NCBI GenBank assembly: GCA_016169945.1 | Contig: JADLSH010000368.1 | Span: 186,001-250,000 of the forward strand | Direction: 5' to 3' | DNA length: 64,000 nt | Source of the DNA: Trachythela sp. YZ-2020 | Taxonomy: Eukaryota > Cnidaria > Anthozoa > Malacalcyonacea > Clavulariidae | Shown here: piece after piece, positions 25,093-37,183 of the stretch | How the letters are laid out: each line of letters starts with the position of its first letter | How positions within the stretch are numbered: the first letter of the stretch is position 1 | Program-made: the position numbers and the translations under genes | Notes under the pieces: model-generated | Told to the model about the DNA's origin: nothing | The model's database searches: none | Seen by the model: the letters and a program-made list of their open reading frames with translations, nothing else

Positions 25093-25243
25093 GCCTCGTG
25101 TAGCGGCCAGAACACACGGTACCAAATGATCCAGTGCCTAAATTTTCCGTTATTGTAACATCGCTCCAGTTAAAAGTAGGAACGTCAATATTGGAACTCG
25201 TTTTCCGTAGAGTGAGTTTAGGAATGGCGAAGGTCCCAGCCAT
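25093..25243 (-). pseudogene. Protein kinase first-exon fragment (glycine-rich loop)
   Basis: On the minus strand an ATG at 25243 (MAGTFAIPKLTLRKTSSN) leads to FNWSDVTITENLGTGSFGTV followed by CSGRYTR. GTGSFGTV matches the ATP-binding GxGxxG(x)V loop that opens a protein kinase domain, and FNWSDVTI is typical of the strand before it. A GT donor at 25092-25091 would end the exon. No following kinase exon (invariant lysine, HRD, DFG) is visible in the remaining core. It therefore looks like a captured or truncated 5' gene fragment carried between minisatellite arms. Expression is unknown. Confidence 0.55.
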
Positions 25244-25920
25244 ATTATAACAGAAAAAGGAGCGATACACTAGTAACACCAGGTACTGGCAAATGGATTT
25301 TAGTGAGCAATTTTTAGAACGTTAAATTAAAGCTTGTATAGTTATACGCGAGTGCAATGCCTTTGAAATCAAAGAGGCATAACTAGATAATCAATAAATG
25401 ACGCAGAACCACCTTGCCCAGAGCACCTTGCCAAAAGTACTTTGATGAGGTTCGATCTGATTGGGTTACAGTTTGAAGTGAGAACATATGGCGGAGAAAC
25501 ACAACAGGGAGCGGAAAACCCCCGCGAAATCTCTTTTGGCCTTTTACACAAAAAGAGAAATGCACCGTGCACGTTTTATCCGATTCCTTCCAAACTTTGC
25601 CACAATGTAGAACAATAGTTAAGGAGCAAAACCGTTTTTCGTTTAACGCCATACTTTTCGAGTTATAGGCATCCGTTCTAACGTGTATACAAAATTTGTG
25701 TGAGTCAACTTGTCTGCTTTATATCAAAGCAAATACAATAGCTGTCAAAAAATGCGAACACACTTTTGTTCTTTGATTATCTGAGATGGGAAATATGATG
25801 TTTTGCAGGTCCTAGGGTTAAATCGGCGGCGTGCAAATCTCGTGACGCGAAGGAGGTCAGATTTTCAAAAGTAGCCCGTAGCAACCACAGTGTTTTAAAA
25901 TATAGCGTTTTTGTTAAATT

Positions 25921-28900
25921 ACAGTTCCGGGTTTTACAGATTCCGGCTTTTACAATTCCGGGTTTTACAGATTCCGGCTTTTACAGTTCCGGGTTTTACA
26001 GATTCCGGGTTTTACAATTCCGGGTTTTACAGATTCCGGCTTTTACAATTCCTGGTTTTACAGATTCCGGGTTTTACAATTCCGGGTTTTACAGATTCCG
26101 GCTTTTACAATTCCTGGTTTTACAGATTCCGGCTTTTACAATTCCGGGTTTTACAGATTCCGGCTTTTACAATTCCTGGTTTTACAGATTCCGGGTTTTA
26201 CAATTCCGGGTTTTACAGATTCCGGCTTTTACAATTCCTGGTTTTACAATTCCGGGTTTTACAGATTCCGGCTTTTACAATTCCTGGTTTTACAGATTCC
26301 GGGTTTTACAATTCCGGGTTTTACAGATTCCGGCTTTTACAATTCCTGGTTTTACAGATTCCGGGTTTTACAATTCCGGGTTTTACAGATTCCGGCTTTT
26401 ACAATTCCTGGTTTTACAGATTCCGGCTTTTACAATTCCGGGTTTTACAGATTCCGGCTTTTACAATTCCTGGTTTTACAGATTCCGGGTTTTACAATTC
26501 CGGGTTTTACAGATTCCGGCTTTTACAATTCCGGGTTTTACAGATTCCGGCTTTTACAGTTCCGGGTTTTACAGATTCCGGCTTTTACAATTCCGGGTTT
26601 TACAGATTCCGGCTTTTACAGTTCCGGGTTTTACAGATTCCGGGTTTTACAATTCCGGGTTTTACAGATTCCGGCTTTTACAATTCCTGGTTTTACAGAT
26701 TCCGGGTTTTACAATTCCGGGTTTTACAGATTCCGGCTTTTACAATTCCTGGTTTTACAGATTCCGGCTTTTACAATTCCGGGTTTTACAGATTCCGGCT
26801 TTTACAATTCCTGGTTTTACAGATTCCGGGTTTTACAATTCCGGGTTTTACAGATTCCGGCTTTTACAATTCCTGGTTTTACAGATTCAGGGTTTTACAA
26901 TTCCGGGTTTCACAGATTCCGGCTTTTACAGTTCCGGGTTTTACAGATTCCGGGTTTTACAATTCCGGGTTTTACAGATTCCGGCTTTTACAATTCCTGG
27001 TTTTACAGATTCCGGGTTTTACAATTCCGGGTTTTACAGATTCCGGCTTTTACAATTCCTGGTTTTACAGATTCCGGCTTTTACAATTCCGGGTTTTACA
27101 GATTCCGGCTTTTACAATTCCTGGTTTTACAGATTCCGGGTTTTACAATTCCTGGTTTTACAGATTCCGGCTTTTACAATTCCTGGTTTTACAGATTCCG
27201 GGTTTTACAATTCCGGGTTTTACAGATTCCGGCTTTTACAATTCCTGGTTTTACAGATTCCGGCTTTTACAATTCCGGGTTTTACAGATTCCGGCTTTTA
27301 CAATTCCTGGTTTTACAGATTCCGGGTTTTACAATTCCGGGTTTTACAGATTCCGGCTCTTACAATTCCGGGTTTTACAGATTCCGGTTTTACAATTCCG
27401 GGTTTTACAGATTCCGGCTTTTACAATTCCTGGTTTTACAGATTCCGGGTTTTACAATTCCGGGTTTTACAGATTCCGGCTTTTACAATTCCTGGTTTTA
27501 CAGATTCCGGGTTTTACAATTCCGGGTTTTACAGATTCCGGCTTTTACAATTCCTGGTTTTACAGATTCCGGCTTTACAATTCCGGTTTTACAGATTCCG
27601 GCTTTTACAATTCCTGGTTTTACAGATTCCGGGTTTTACAATTCCGGGTTTTACAGATTCCGGCTTTTACAATTCCGGGTTTTACAGATTCCGGCTTTTA
27701 CAGTTCCGGGTTTTACAGATTCCGGCTTTTACAGTTCCGGGTTTTACAGATTCTGGGTTTTACAGATTCCGGGTTTTACAATTCCGGCTTTTACAATTCC
27801 GGGTTTTACAGATTCCGGCTTTTACAATTCCGGGTTTTACAGATTCCGGCTTTTACAATTCCTGGTTTTACAGATTCCGGGTTTTACAGATTCCGGCTTT
27901 TACAATTCCTGGTTTTACAGATTCCGGGTTTTACAATTCCGGGTTTTACAGATTCCGGCTTTTACAATTCCTGGTTTTACAGATTCCGGGTTTTACAATT
28001 CCTGGTTTTACAGATTCCGGGTTTTACAATTCCGGGTTTTACAGATTCCGGCTTTTACAATTCCTGGTTTTACAAATTCCGGGTTTTACAATTCCGGGTT
28101 TTACAGATTGCGGGTTTTACAGATTCCGGGTTTTACAGTTCCGGGTTTTACAGATTCCGGGTTTTACAATTCCGGGTTTTACAGATTCCGGCTTTAACAG
28201 ATTCCGGGTTTTACAATTCCGGGTTTTACAGATTCCGGCTTTTACAATTCCTGGTTTTACAGATTCCGGCTTTTACAATTCCGGGTTTTACAGATTCCGG
28301 CTTTTACAATTCCTGGTTTTACAGATTCCGGCTTTTACAATTCCGGTTTTACAGATTCCGGCTTTACAATTCCTGCTTTTACATATTCCGGTTTTTATAA
28401 GTCCGGGTTTTACAGATTCCGGCTTTTACAATTCCTGGTTTTACAGATTCCGGGTTTTACAATTCCGGGTTTTACAGATTCCGGCTTTTACAATTCCTGG
28501 TTTTACAGATTCCGGGTTTTACAATTCCGGGTTTTACAGATTCCGGCTTTACAATTCCTGGTTTTACAGATTCCGGTTTTACAATTACGGGTTTTACAGA
28601 TAACGGCTTTTACAATTACTGGTTTTACAGATTCCGGCTTTAAAAATTCCGGGTTTTACAGATTCCGGCTTTTACAATTCCTGGTTTTACAGATTCCGGG
28701 TTTTACAATTCCGGGTTTTACAGATTCCGGCTTTTACAATTCCTGGTTTTACAGATTCCGGCTTTTACAGTTCCGGGTTTTACAGATTCCGGCTTTTACA
28801 ATTCCTGGTTTTACAGATTCCGGCTTTTACAGTTCCGGGTTTTACAGATTCCGGTTTTACAATTCCGGGTTTTACAGATTCCGGCTTTTACAATTCCTGG

Positions 28901-31900
28901 TTTTACAGATTCCGGTTTTACAATTCCGGGTTTTACAGATTCCGGCTTTACAATTCCTGGTTTTACAGATTCCGGGTTTTACAATTCCGGGTTTTACAGA
29001 TTCCGGCTTTTACACTTCCTGGTTTTACAGATTCCGGTTTTTACAATTCCGGGTTTTACAGATTCCGGCTTTACAATTCCTGGTTTTACAGATTCCGGTT
29101 TTACAATTCCGGTTTTACAGATTCCGGCTTTTACAGTTCCGGGTTTTACAGATTCCGGTTTTACAATTCCGGGTTTTACAGATTCCGGCTTTACAATTCC
29201 TGGTTTTACAGATTCCGGTTTTACAATTCCGGGTTTTACAGATTCCGGCTTTACAATTCCTGGTTTACAGATTCCGGCTTTACAATTCCGGGTTTTACAG
29301 ATTCCGGCTTTTACAATTCCTGGTTTTACAGATTCCGGGTTTTACAATTCCTGGTTTTACAGATTCCGGCTTTTACAATTCCTGGTTTTACAGATTCCGG
29401 GTTTTACAATTCCGGGTTTTACAGATTCCGGCTTGTACAATTCCTGGTTTTACAGATTCCGGCTTTTACAATTCCGGGTTTTACAGATTCCGGCTTTTAC
29501 AATTCCTGTTTTAAAAGATTCCGGGTTTTACAATTCCGGGTTTTACAGATTCCGGCTTTTACAATTCCTGGTTTTACAGATTCCGGGTTTTACAATTCCG
29601 GGTTTTACAGATTCCGGCTTTTACAATTCCTGGTTTTACAGATTCCGGGTTTTACAATTCCGGGTTTTACAGATTCCGGCTTTTACAATTCCTGGTTTTA
29701 CAGATTCCGGCTTTTACAATTCCGGCTTTTACAGATTCCGGCTTTTACAATTCCTGGTTTTACAGATTCCGGGTTTTACAATTCCGGGTTTTACAGATTC
29801 CGGCTTTTACAATTCCGGGTTTTACAGATTCCGGCTTTTACAGTTTCGGGTTTTACAGATTCCGGCTTTACAATTCCGGTTTTACAGAGTCCGGCTTTTA
29901 CAGTTCCGGGTTTTACAGATTCCGGGTTTTACAATTCCGGGTTTTACAGATTCCGGCTTTTACAATTCCGGGTTTTACAGATTCCGGCTTTTACAATTCC
30001 TGGTTTTACAAATTCCGGGTTTTACAATTCCGGGTTTTACAGATTGCGGGTTTTACAGATTCCGGGTTTTACAGTTCCGGGTTTTACAGATTCCGGGTTT
30101 TACAATTCCGGGTTTTACAGATTCCGGCTTTAACAGATTCCGGGTTTTACAATTCCGGGTTTTACAGATTCCGGCTTTTACAATTCCTGGTTTTACAGAT
30201 TCCGGCTTTTACAATTCCGGGTTTTACAGATTCCGGCTTTTACAATTCCTGGTTTTACAGATTCCGGCTTTTACAATTCCGGTTTTTACAGATTCCGGCT
30301 TTTACAATTCCTGGTTTTACAGATTCCGGGTTTTATAATTCCGGGTTTTACAGATTCCGGCTTTTACAATTCCTGGTTTTACAGATTCCGGGTTTTACAA
30401 TTCCGGGTTTTACAGATTCCGGCTTTTACAATTCCTGGTTTTACAGATTCCGGGTTTTACAATTCCGGGTTTTACAGATTCCGGCTTTTACAATTCCTGG
30501 TTTTACAGATTCCGGGTTTTACAATTCCGGGTTTTACAGATTCCGGCTTTTACAATTCCTGGTTTTACAGATTCCGGCTTTTACAATTCCGGGTTTTACA
30601 GATTCCGGCTTTACAATTCCTGGTTTTACAGATTCCGGTTTTACAATTCCGGTTTTACAGATTCCGGCTTTTACAATTCCGGGTTTTACAGATTCCGGCT
30701 TTACAGTTCCGGGTTTTACAGATTCCGGCTTTTACAATTCCGGGTTTACAGATTCCGGCTTTTACAGTTCCGGGTTTTACAGATACCGGTTTTACAATTC
30801 CGGTTTTACAGATTCCGGCTTTTACAATTCCTGGTTTTACAGATTCCGGGTTTTACAATTCCGGGTTTTACAGATTCCGGCTTTTACAATTCCTGGTTTT
30901 ACAGATTCCGGGTTTTACAATTCCGGGTTTTACAGATTCCGGCTTTTACAATTCCTGGTTTTACAATTCCGGGTTTTACAGATTCCGGCTTTTACAATTC
31001 CTGGTTTTACAGATTCCGGTTTTACAATTCCGGTTTTACAGATTCCGGCTTTTACAGTTCCGGGTTTTACAGATTCCGGGTTTTACAATTCCGGGTTTTA
31101 CAGATTCCGGCTTTTACAATTCCTGGTTTTACAGATTCCGGGTTTTACAATTCCGGGTTTTACAGATTCCGGCTTTTACAATTCCTGGTTTTACAGATTC
31201 CGGCTTTTACAATTCCGGGTTTTACAGATTCCGGCTTTTACAATTCCTGGTTTTACAGATTCCGGGTTTTACAATTCCGGGTTTTACAGATTCCGGCTTT
31301 TACAATTCCTGGTTTTACAGATTCCGGGTTTTACAATTCCGGGTTTTACAGATTCCGGCTTTTACAATTCCTGGTTTTACAGATTCCGGCTTTTACAATT
31401 CCGGGTTTTACAGATTCCGGCTTTTACAATTCCTGTTTTAAAAGATTCCGGGTTTTACAATTCCGGGTTTTACAGATTCCGGCTTTTACAATTCCTGGTT
31501 TTACAGATTCCGGGTTTTACAATTCCGGGTTTTACAGATTCCGGCTTTTACAATTCCTGGTTTTACAGATTCCGGGTTTTACAATTCCGGGTTTTACAGA
31601 TTCCGGCATTTACAATTCCCGGTTGTACAGATTCCGGCTTTTACAATTCCGGCTTTTACAGATTCCGGCTTTTACAATTCCTGGTTTTACAGATTCCGGG
31701 TTTTACAATTCCGGGTTTTACAGATTCCGGCTTTTACAATTCCGGGTTTTACAGATTCCGGCTTTTACAGTTTCGGGTTTTACAGATTCCGGCTTTTACA
31801 ATTCCGGGTTTTACAGATTCCGGCTTTTACAGTTCCGGGTTTTACAGATTCAGGGTTTTACAATTCCTGGTTTTACAGATTCCGGCTTTTACAATTCCTG

Positions 31901-32308
31901 GTTTTACAGATTCCGGGTTTTACAATTCCGGGTTTTACAGATTCCGGCTTTTACAATTCCTGGTTTTACAGATTCCGGCTTTACAATTCCGGGTTTTACA
32001 GATTCCGGCTTTTACAATTCCTGGTTTTACAGATTCCGGGTTTTATAATTCCGGGTTTTACAGATTCCGGCTTTTACAATTCCTGGTTTTACAGATTCCG
32101 GCTTTTACAATTCCGGGTTTTACAGATTCCGGCTTTTACAATTCCTGGTTTTACAGATTCCGGGTTTTATAATTCCGGGTTTTACAGATTCCGGCTTTTA
32201 CAATTCCTGGTTTTACAGATTCCGGGTTTTACAATTCCGGGTTTTACAGATTCCGGCTTTTACAATTCCTGGTTTTACAGATTCCGGCTTTTACAATTCC
32301 CAGATTCC
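25921..32308 (+). repeat. Right minisatellite array, 31 bp higher-order repeat, ~6.4 kb
   Basis: The basic units GATTCCGGCTTTTACA (16 bp) and ATTCCGGGTTTTACA (15 bp) alternate as a 31 bp dimer repeated about 200 times. There are sporadic CCTGG, AGTTCC and shortened variants, and block-level repetition consistent with unequal exchange. Because 31 is not a multiple of 3, any frame cycles through the same 31-residue pattern. This produces long open frames (25911-28400, 29433-30338, 31623-32048) that are not genes. Confidence 0.97.
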
Positions 32309-32661
32309 TTTCCTCGTTCCGTTCCTCGTTCCGTTCCTTGATTCCCCGTTCCTTGTTTTACAGATAGCCCAAAATAGGTTGATACACTTCATTCATTGCA
32401 CTCTCAATGTCTAAGGTTTAAGGTGTTTGTGGGAAAACCTTCTTGAATTAGCTGTATAATTTGGATATTAAAGCTTGTTTCCACTATGGAGAATTTTTGC
32501 AAGCAGAAAGGCATTTTTCTTTATTTGTGAGCTCTCATGCAGCACTATTTGGAAAAAGACAAAGAAAAATTCTGCTCCTCATTCAAAATTCCACAAAGTG
32601 GAACAGGCTTAATGAGTTGATGTATTAATGCATATATACTAAATGCTTTTTGCATCATTAG

Positions 32662-34328
32662 ATGGATTGCAGTCAGTTGCCAATGTGTGTACCAAGCCAA
32701 TTGGACTCACCCCATATAAACATTCAATTTCCTGCGGATATAACTGAAGAAGAGATACCTAAACATGTGCTTAAAACTGTATTTGGATATGAAACATTTA
32801 GAGCTGGCCAGCTTGAAGCTATTCAAGCGATATTAAATGGTGATGATTGTGTCGTACTTATGCCAACTGGGGGAGGAAAGACTATGTTATATGTCATCTC
32901 ATCAATCATTAAACAAGGATTGACCATTGTAATACAACCACTTAAATTTCTGATGGAAGAGCAAGTTTCTAGCTTACGAAAGAAAGGAGTACATGCATTG
33001 TTCTTCAATTCATCTCTCAAAAAGGAAGCAGACAGTGTTATAAATTACCTTACTCGGTGCAATTCACTATATGTAATTTTGTTTACAAGCCCTGAGTGCA
33101 TTTTTAATGCCAAATTACAAAGTGTTGTTAAAAGTTGGCAAAATAATGGGAAACTATCCTTTGTGACTATAGATGAAGCCCATTGTATCGATTCCTGGGG
33201 AATTGGATTCAGGCCAAGTTATAATAGGCTTGGTGAACTGAAAAAGCTTGGTGTTAAAATTGCTGCAGTAACTGGAACAGCAACACCAGATACAGTTCAA
33301 TTTCTTATTAGCAATCTAACATTGACTAATTGCAAAATTATCAAGACTTCATTTTTGCGTGAAAACATATTTATCGAAGTTTTGGAAAAGGGAGATAAGG
33401 CAAAGCAGGAAGTAGCAAAACTGATTTCTGAAAGGTTCCCAAATGTGTGTGGTATTGTGTATTGTGCCAAGCGTCAAGATGCAGTGGAAATAGCTCATCA
33501 ACTGAAGGAATGTGGTGTTTCTACTACATATGTCCATGGATCTTTAAGTGACACAGAACGATCAAAACACCTAGAACAATGGACCTGTGACAATGCTATG
33601 GTTATGTGCGCTACAAAATGCTTTGGGATGGGAATAGATAAACACAATGTACGTTTTATTGTTCATTATACATTCTCCAGTTGTCTAGAAGACTTCTACC
33701 AGGAGATTGGCCGTGCAGGGAGAGATGGTTTGCCTGCATGCTGCATAACATTTTTTAAATTTGAAGTTAGATCTGTCCATTTGTATCATATCCTACAAGT
33801 AGAAGACAAAGATGTGCAAACACAAAGGTATGCTAAGCTTAATCAAGCTTCGGATTTTTTTTCAGACAATACAGAATGTCGTCATTGTAAAATCCTCATG
33901 TACTTTGGTGAAGAAGTACCCTTATGTGAAGATATGTGTGATGTATGCACTAAGAAAGGAGTTTCAAATGTGCCATGGGAAAATTGTGAACCAGAACTTA
34001 CCAAACTAGTAATCAACTGCCTAATAGAGTTACTTCCTCATTGCCAAACATTGAACATGTCTGTGCAACTTCTTTCTCGGGTAGTTATGGGTTCTGTGTC
34101 ATCAGAAATAATATTACTAACAAATTAGACCAACTTCCTACTTATGCAAAAGGCAAAGTCTTTATGCCCAGGCGAGGTGGCATGAAATCCTTGAACAAAT
34201 TCATATATAAACTAATTATGAACGGATATATAAAAGAAGAGCTAAGTACATGTCATGTCAATAAGAAAACAGTTAGTTTATATTTAGGTGATATAACTGA
34301 GTTACTAGCAGGGACAATAAATGTATGA
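32662..34328 (+). CDS. Transposon helicase gene, last exon: RecQ-like ATP-dependent DNA helicase
   Basis: This exon encodes an SF2 3'-5' helicase of RecQ type. It begins right after an acceptor (CATCATTAG). Motifs in order: FGYETFRAGQLEAI (motif 0), MPTGGGKTML (Walker A), TIDEAHCIDSWG (DEAH box with aromatic-rich loop), AVTGTAT (motif III), ATKCFGMGIDKHNVRFIVHY (motif V) and QEIGRAGRDG (motif VI, arginine finger). They are followed by the RecQ zinc-binding cysteines (ECRHCKILMYFG ... DMCDVC) and a winged-helix-like tail (LPTYAKGK, NKFIYKLIMNGYIKEEL). The frame changes once near 34105: the first frame stops at 34128 while the tail continues in the next frame to 34328, so one or two bases differ from an intact copy. 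No HRDC domain is seen. It would assist DNA unwinding during transposition or repair; that role is inferred. Confidence 0.9.
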
Positions 34329-34356
34329 ACTAAGAAAATAAGAATTACTGGTATGT

Positions 34357-34839
34357 CATAGTCCGACCCCCCCCCCCCTTGGGATAAACTTTCCCAAAAA
34401 AGGCAATAAGGGGGGGGGGATGAAATTTTTTTTTGTAATAATGGGGGGTTACTGAAAGGGGGGGGGTGATTTTAAAGGGGGGGGATGAGTGATGAGCAAA
34501 ATCACAATCAGTGAGGAACAAGCGGGGTTTTTTTTCAAATTAAAACTGCAAAAGAATAAAAACTAAATTTCAGGGGAATTTTGGCCTTAATTTTGAACTA
34601 GTAAAATATTAAATATTTGAATTATATCTGGTGTGTCATTTTAGCGCATTTTTTAGTGAAAGAAATTCACATTTTTTCTCGTTGTGGAATATTGTACATA
34701 TATATGACAACTAAACTAACCATTTATTGGATGCTAAAAAGGGGGGGGGGATGAAAAGTTTGGTAAAAGGGGGGACTTTGGTAAAAGGGGGGGGGGGTAT
34801 TTAAAAAAGGGGGGGAATCAAACCCCTTTCCGAACTATG
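34357..34839. mobile_element. G/C-homopolymer-rich small element between the convergent genes
   Basis: CATAGTCCGACCCCC at the left and a mirrored CCCCTTTCCGAACTATG at the right flank about 480 bp. The interior is full of runs of 7-12 G, such as AAAGGGGGGGGATGA, and AT-rich stretches. TATGT words flank both sides, but a clean duplication is not certain. It lies between the 3' ends of the helicase and transposase genes. The G runs on one strand could form quadruplexes. Confidence 0.5.
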
Positions 34840-34852
34840 TTATGTACCTACT

Positions 34853-35220
34853 TTATTCGGTTAAAATCTGATAATGTAAATCTGGAAATGACAAGTATAA
34901 CTTCTCTTTGAATCCATCACCAATTTTTCTTTTTCCTTTTTCTTCAACATCCAATAAACTATTGGGAACTTTGCCACTTGGTTTTCCATCACAATTTAAT
35001 GCATATAAGCCTGGAGAACCATTTGAATTTTCTGACTTAAAGAATCCATTCTTTACACAAAACCACATGCCTTTAAGTTGGTCACGATAAGAATCAGGTA
35101 CAGAATGTTTTTTTGTGGTATGTTCATCAAAACCTTCTCTACCTGAATATGACTTCCTTGCAGCTTTAAATAAATCAATACTCGACATAAGTCTTTCCAG
35201 CATTTTCACTGATGTATGGC
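34853..35220 (-). CDS. Transposase candidate, exon 4 (C-terminus)
   Basis: The acceptor TTTTACAG precedes 35220. The exon carries the last ~122 codons, beginning with the split glycine then HTSVKMLERLMSSIDLFKA, with DQLKGMWFCVKNGFF and ending FPDLHYQILTE before a TAA. Phase 1 matches the donor of exon 3 at 35349. The wording agrees with the C-terminal end of anthozoan DUF6589-type proteins as I remember them. It ends close to the G-rich element that separates it from the convergent helicase gene. Confidence 0.7.
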
Positions 35221-35348
35221 CTGTAAAATGATACCATAATTTAATACATTAAAATATTAGCATTATGTTCTCTGGGTGTCTGCTCATGGGATAATGAATT
35301 TTTGTGAGGACATTGTTACAAAATATAATACAGACACCATCTTTTTAC

Positions 35349-37091
35349 CTGATACATATGATTTCATTGGTTGAACAATTTCAGCCTCGACATAAGCATC
35401 AAGTTCAATAGCTTTTCCAGTGTGTCCAGAAAGATTAACAGCACAATTCAGTTGAACAAGCTTTCGAAATGCTAAAGGCCACTTGCCGAGGAAATTTACT
35501 GTATGGATAAATGATTCAGTGTAATAATTTGGAAAGTTAAGTTGAGCAAAGGTCGGTAACTGCAAGACATAGCATGCCTCTCTTACTTCTCCCAGCACAT
35601 GAGATGTTGAGATGTCAAACATTTCTAGAAGAGGTCCATAGTATAGAAACATTCTGGAGTAATATTTAAAAGAAACATTGCTACTTCGATGTGTCACCCA
35701 TTTCATGAAGGCATTGTAAAGCACATCATTATGATTTCCATTTTTGCGAAAATTTGTTGACATATTGTTAGCATCAGGATAAAATTTACTTTCAATAAAT
35801 TCATTCACAGCTGCCAAGCCATAAGATTTAGCACAATCAGCAACTGCCTCTCTTATGCGACATAGATTCCCTTTCCCAAATTTATTCTTTTTGAAAGCAT
35901 CAGCTGTAAGTTTGGGTCTTTTCATAATTTTATTAACAATAAAGTGAAACCCACCCGGTCCTTGAAACAAGCTTCACAAAAATGACCCTTCGTATGCATG
36001 TCCCCGGGTATTATTCCCACCCACTTATGTGCTGAGGTTCTTGCCAAAACACCTCTGTTAGTTTTACATGTGCCTTGGTCACCAACCACACCAGTTAGAA
36101 ATCCAGGTGTTTGCCGATTGATAACATGATCATGTGAATGTTTTTCAGGACAGTTTTTTTCAACATTGTGTCCATATTTAAAAGTAGCATCATATGAGGC
36201 AATATCATCATTTTCACTATCTGAATCATTACTGTTTAGTATTTCAATAATTTCAGTTTGTTCCATCTTACTGGCAATTTCAAGTGGACTAGGAATAGTC
36301 ACAAATAAAGGGCCTGTAACACATGCTTGGTGATGAATCAAAAGTTGACAAAGTTGTTTGTTCTTTTTGATAATAGATATGACAAGAGCTGTGGCACCAC
36401 ACATTTCTTTTGCATTAGGGTTAATGCCTGCTTGTAATAGGCAACTAGCAAGGTTAACATTTTCATGCTCACAAGCAACATGAAGTAAAGTTCTACCCAG
36501 ATGATCTGTCACACTTAGGTTCATTGTACGTAGCATTTCAATCAAAGATGCAACTGATTCATTATACATAGACTCCTCCACTTTAGCTGCTATGTTATCA
36601 TACAACTCCTTAAACATTTTGTCACACTTAGAAAAATGTTTTTGTGCTTGAGTTAGGGTAGTGCTAAATTCACTTTCAGAATAATCACTTTCATCATCAC
36701 TGCCATTAATATTGTCACTTGCATTGGTATCAAATGTATTCTTGTATTCAATATCTGTTGCTTGAAGCTTCTCTAATATAGTTGTCATATTTTCCTTGTG
36801 CTGACTCATCATTAGTGCAAACTCTGCATGTGCCCTGCCTTCTTTTATGCTAAATTCCTTTTTTTGTTTGTTGAAAGGTAATGTTTCAGGGTTTTCAATT
36901 GTGCTAGACAAGTTAAATTCTGAGGAAAATTGATCTAGAATAGCAGCTGTCCCTGTCAGGGTTGAGTTATCCTCCAGTGATAAAGGTAAAACATGAACAT
37001 TGGACTTGACAGTTGACATACTTGTGTCAGTTATAGTATCAATATCAGCAACTTTAGTTTTAATGTTATTTCTTTCCTCATTAAGATCTGC
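35349..37091 (-). CDS. Transposase candidate, exon 3 (ankyrin repeats and RNase H-like part)
   Basis: About 580 codons follow an acceptor (CTTTCAAAG). An acidic, serine-rich linker is followed by about three ankyrin repeats (DHLGRTLLHVACEHENVNLA, SCLLQAGINPNAKEMCGATA, then PLEIASKMEQTEIIEILN). Next come GFLTGVVGDQGTCKTNRGVL, HKWVGIIPGDMHTKGHFCEA and, after one frame change near 35950, PGGFHFIVNKIMKRPKL. The exon then continues with PTFAQLNFPNYYTESFIHTV and ELDAYVEAEIVQPMKSYVSG up to a GTAAAA donor. GD-M-H is a plausible second catalytic aspartate and CEAC a metal ligand pair; both are inferred. The frame change is a single base in a C/G run (…GACCGGGTGGG…). Confidence 0.8.
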
Positions 37092-37183
37092 CTTTGAAAG
37101 TCAGTCATGACAGTCTGACTCGCTCATTGCACATAGTGGCTTTTCATGGGGTGGTATCCTATTTAGACCATCATTTAACAAAC

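Larger units (their letters stand above)
23773..32369. mobile_element. 8.6 kb foldback-like element with minisatellite inverted repeats
   Basis: The left end GGCTATCTGTAAAACAAGG plus a CGGAACGAGGAACGGAACGA region is mirrored at the right end (CGTTCCTCGTTCCG ... TTTTACAGATAGCC). Inside each end lies the same minisatellite in opposite orientation: about 325 bp on the left and about 6.4 kb on the right. A 1.76 kb unique core (24161-25920) lies between them. Long inverted ends built from tandem repeats are the hallmark of foldback elements such as Drosophila FB and Galileo. No clear target duplication is seen (flanks GTAGAAT and CAAAATA). It lies within the helicase intron. Confidence 0.75.

Noticed and set aside
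25911..28400. 829-codon open frame (and 29433-30338, 31623-32048, 23737-24234)
   Set aside because: These frames lie inside the minisatellite. The 31 bp unit has no stop in any frame in the plus direction, so the open frame is an automatic result of repetition. No start context, splice site or homologous protein supports it.
23836..32308. CRISPR-like array
   Set aside because: Units are 15-16 bp without unique spacers, in an animal-type genome. It is a plain minisatellite.
23773..32369. Target duplication for the foldback-like element
   Set aside because: The flanks GTAGAAT and CAAAATA share only AAT at shifted positions, which is not enough to claim a duplication.
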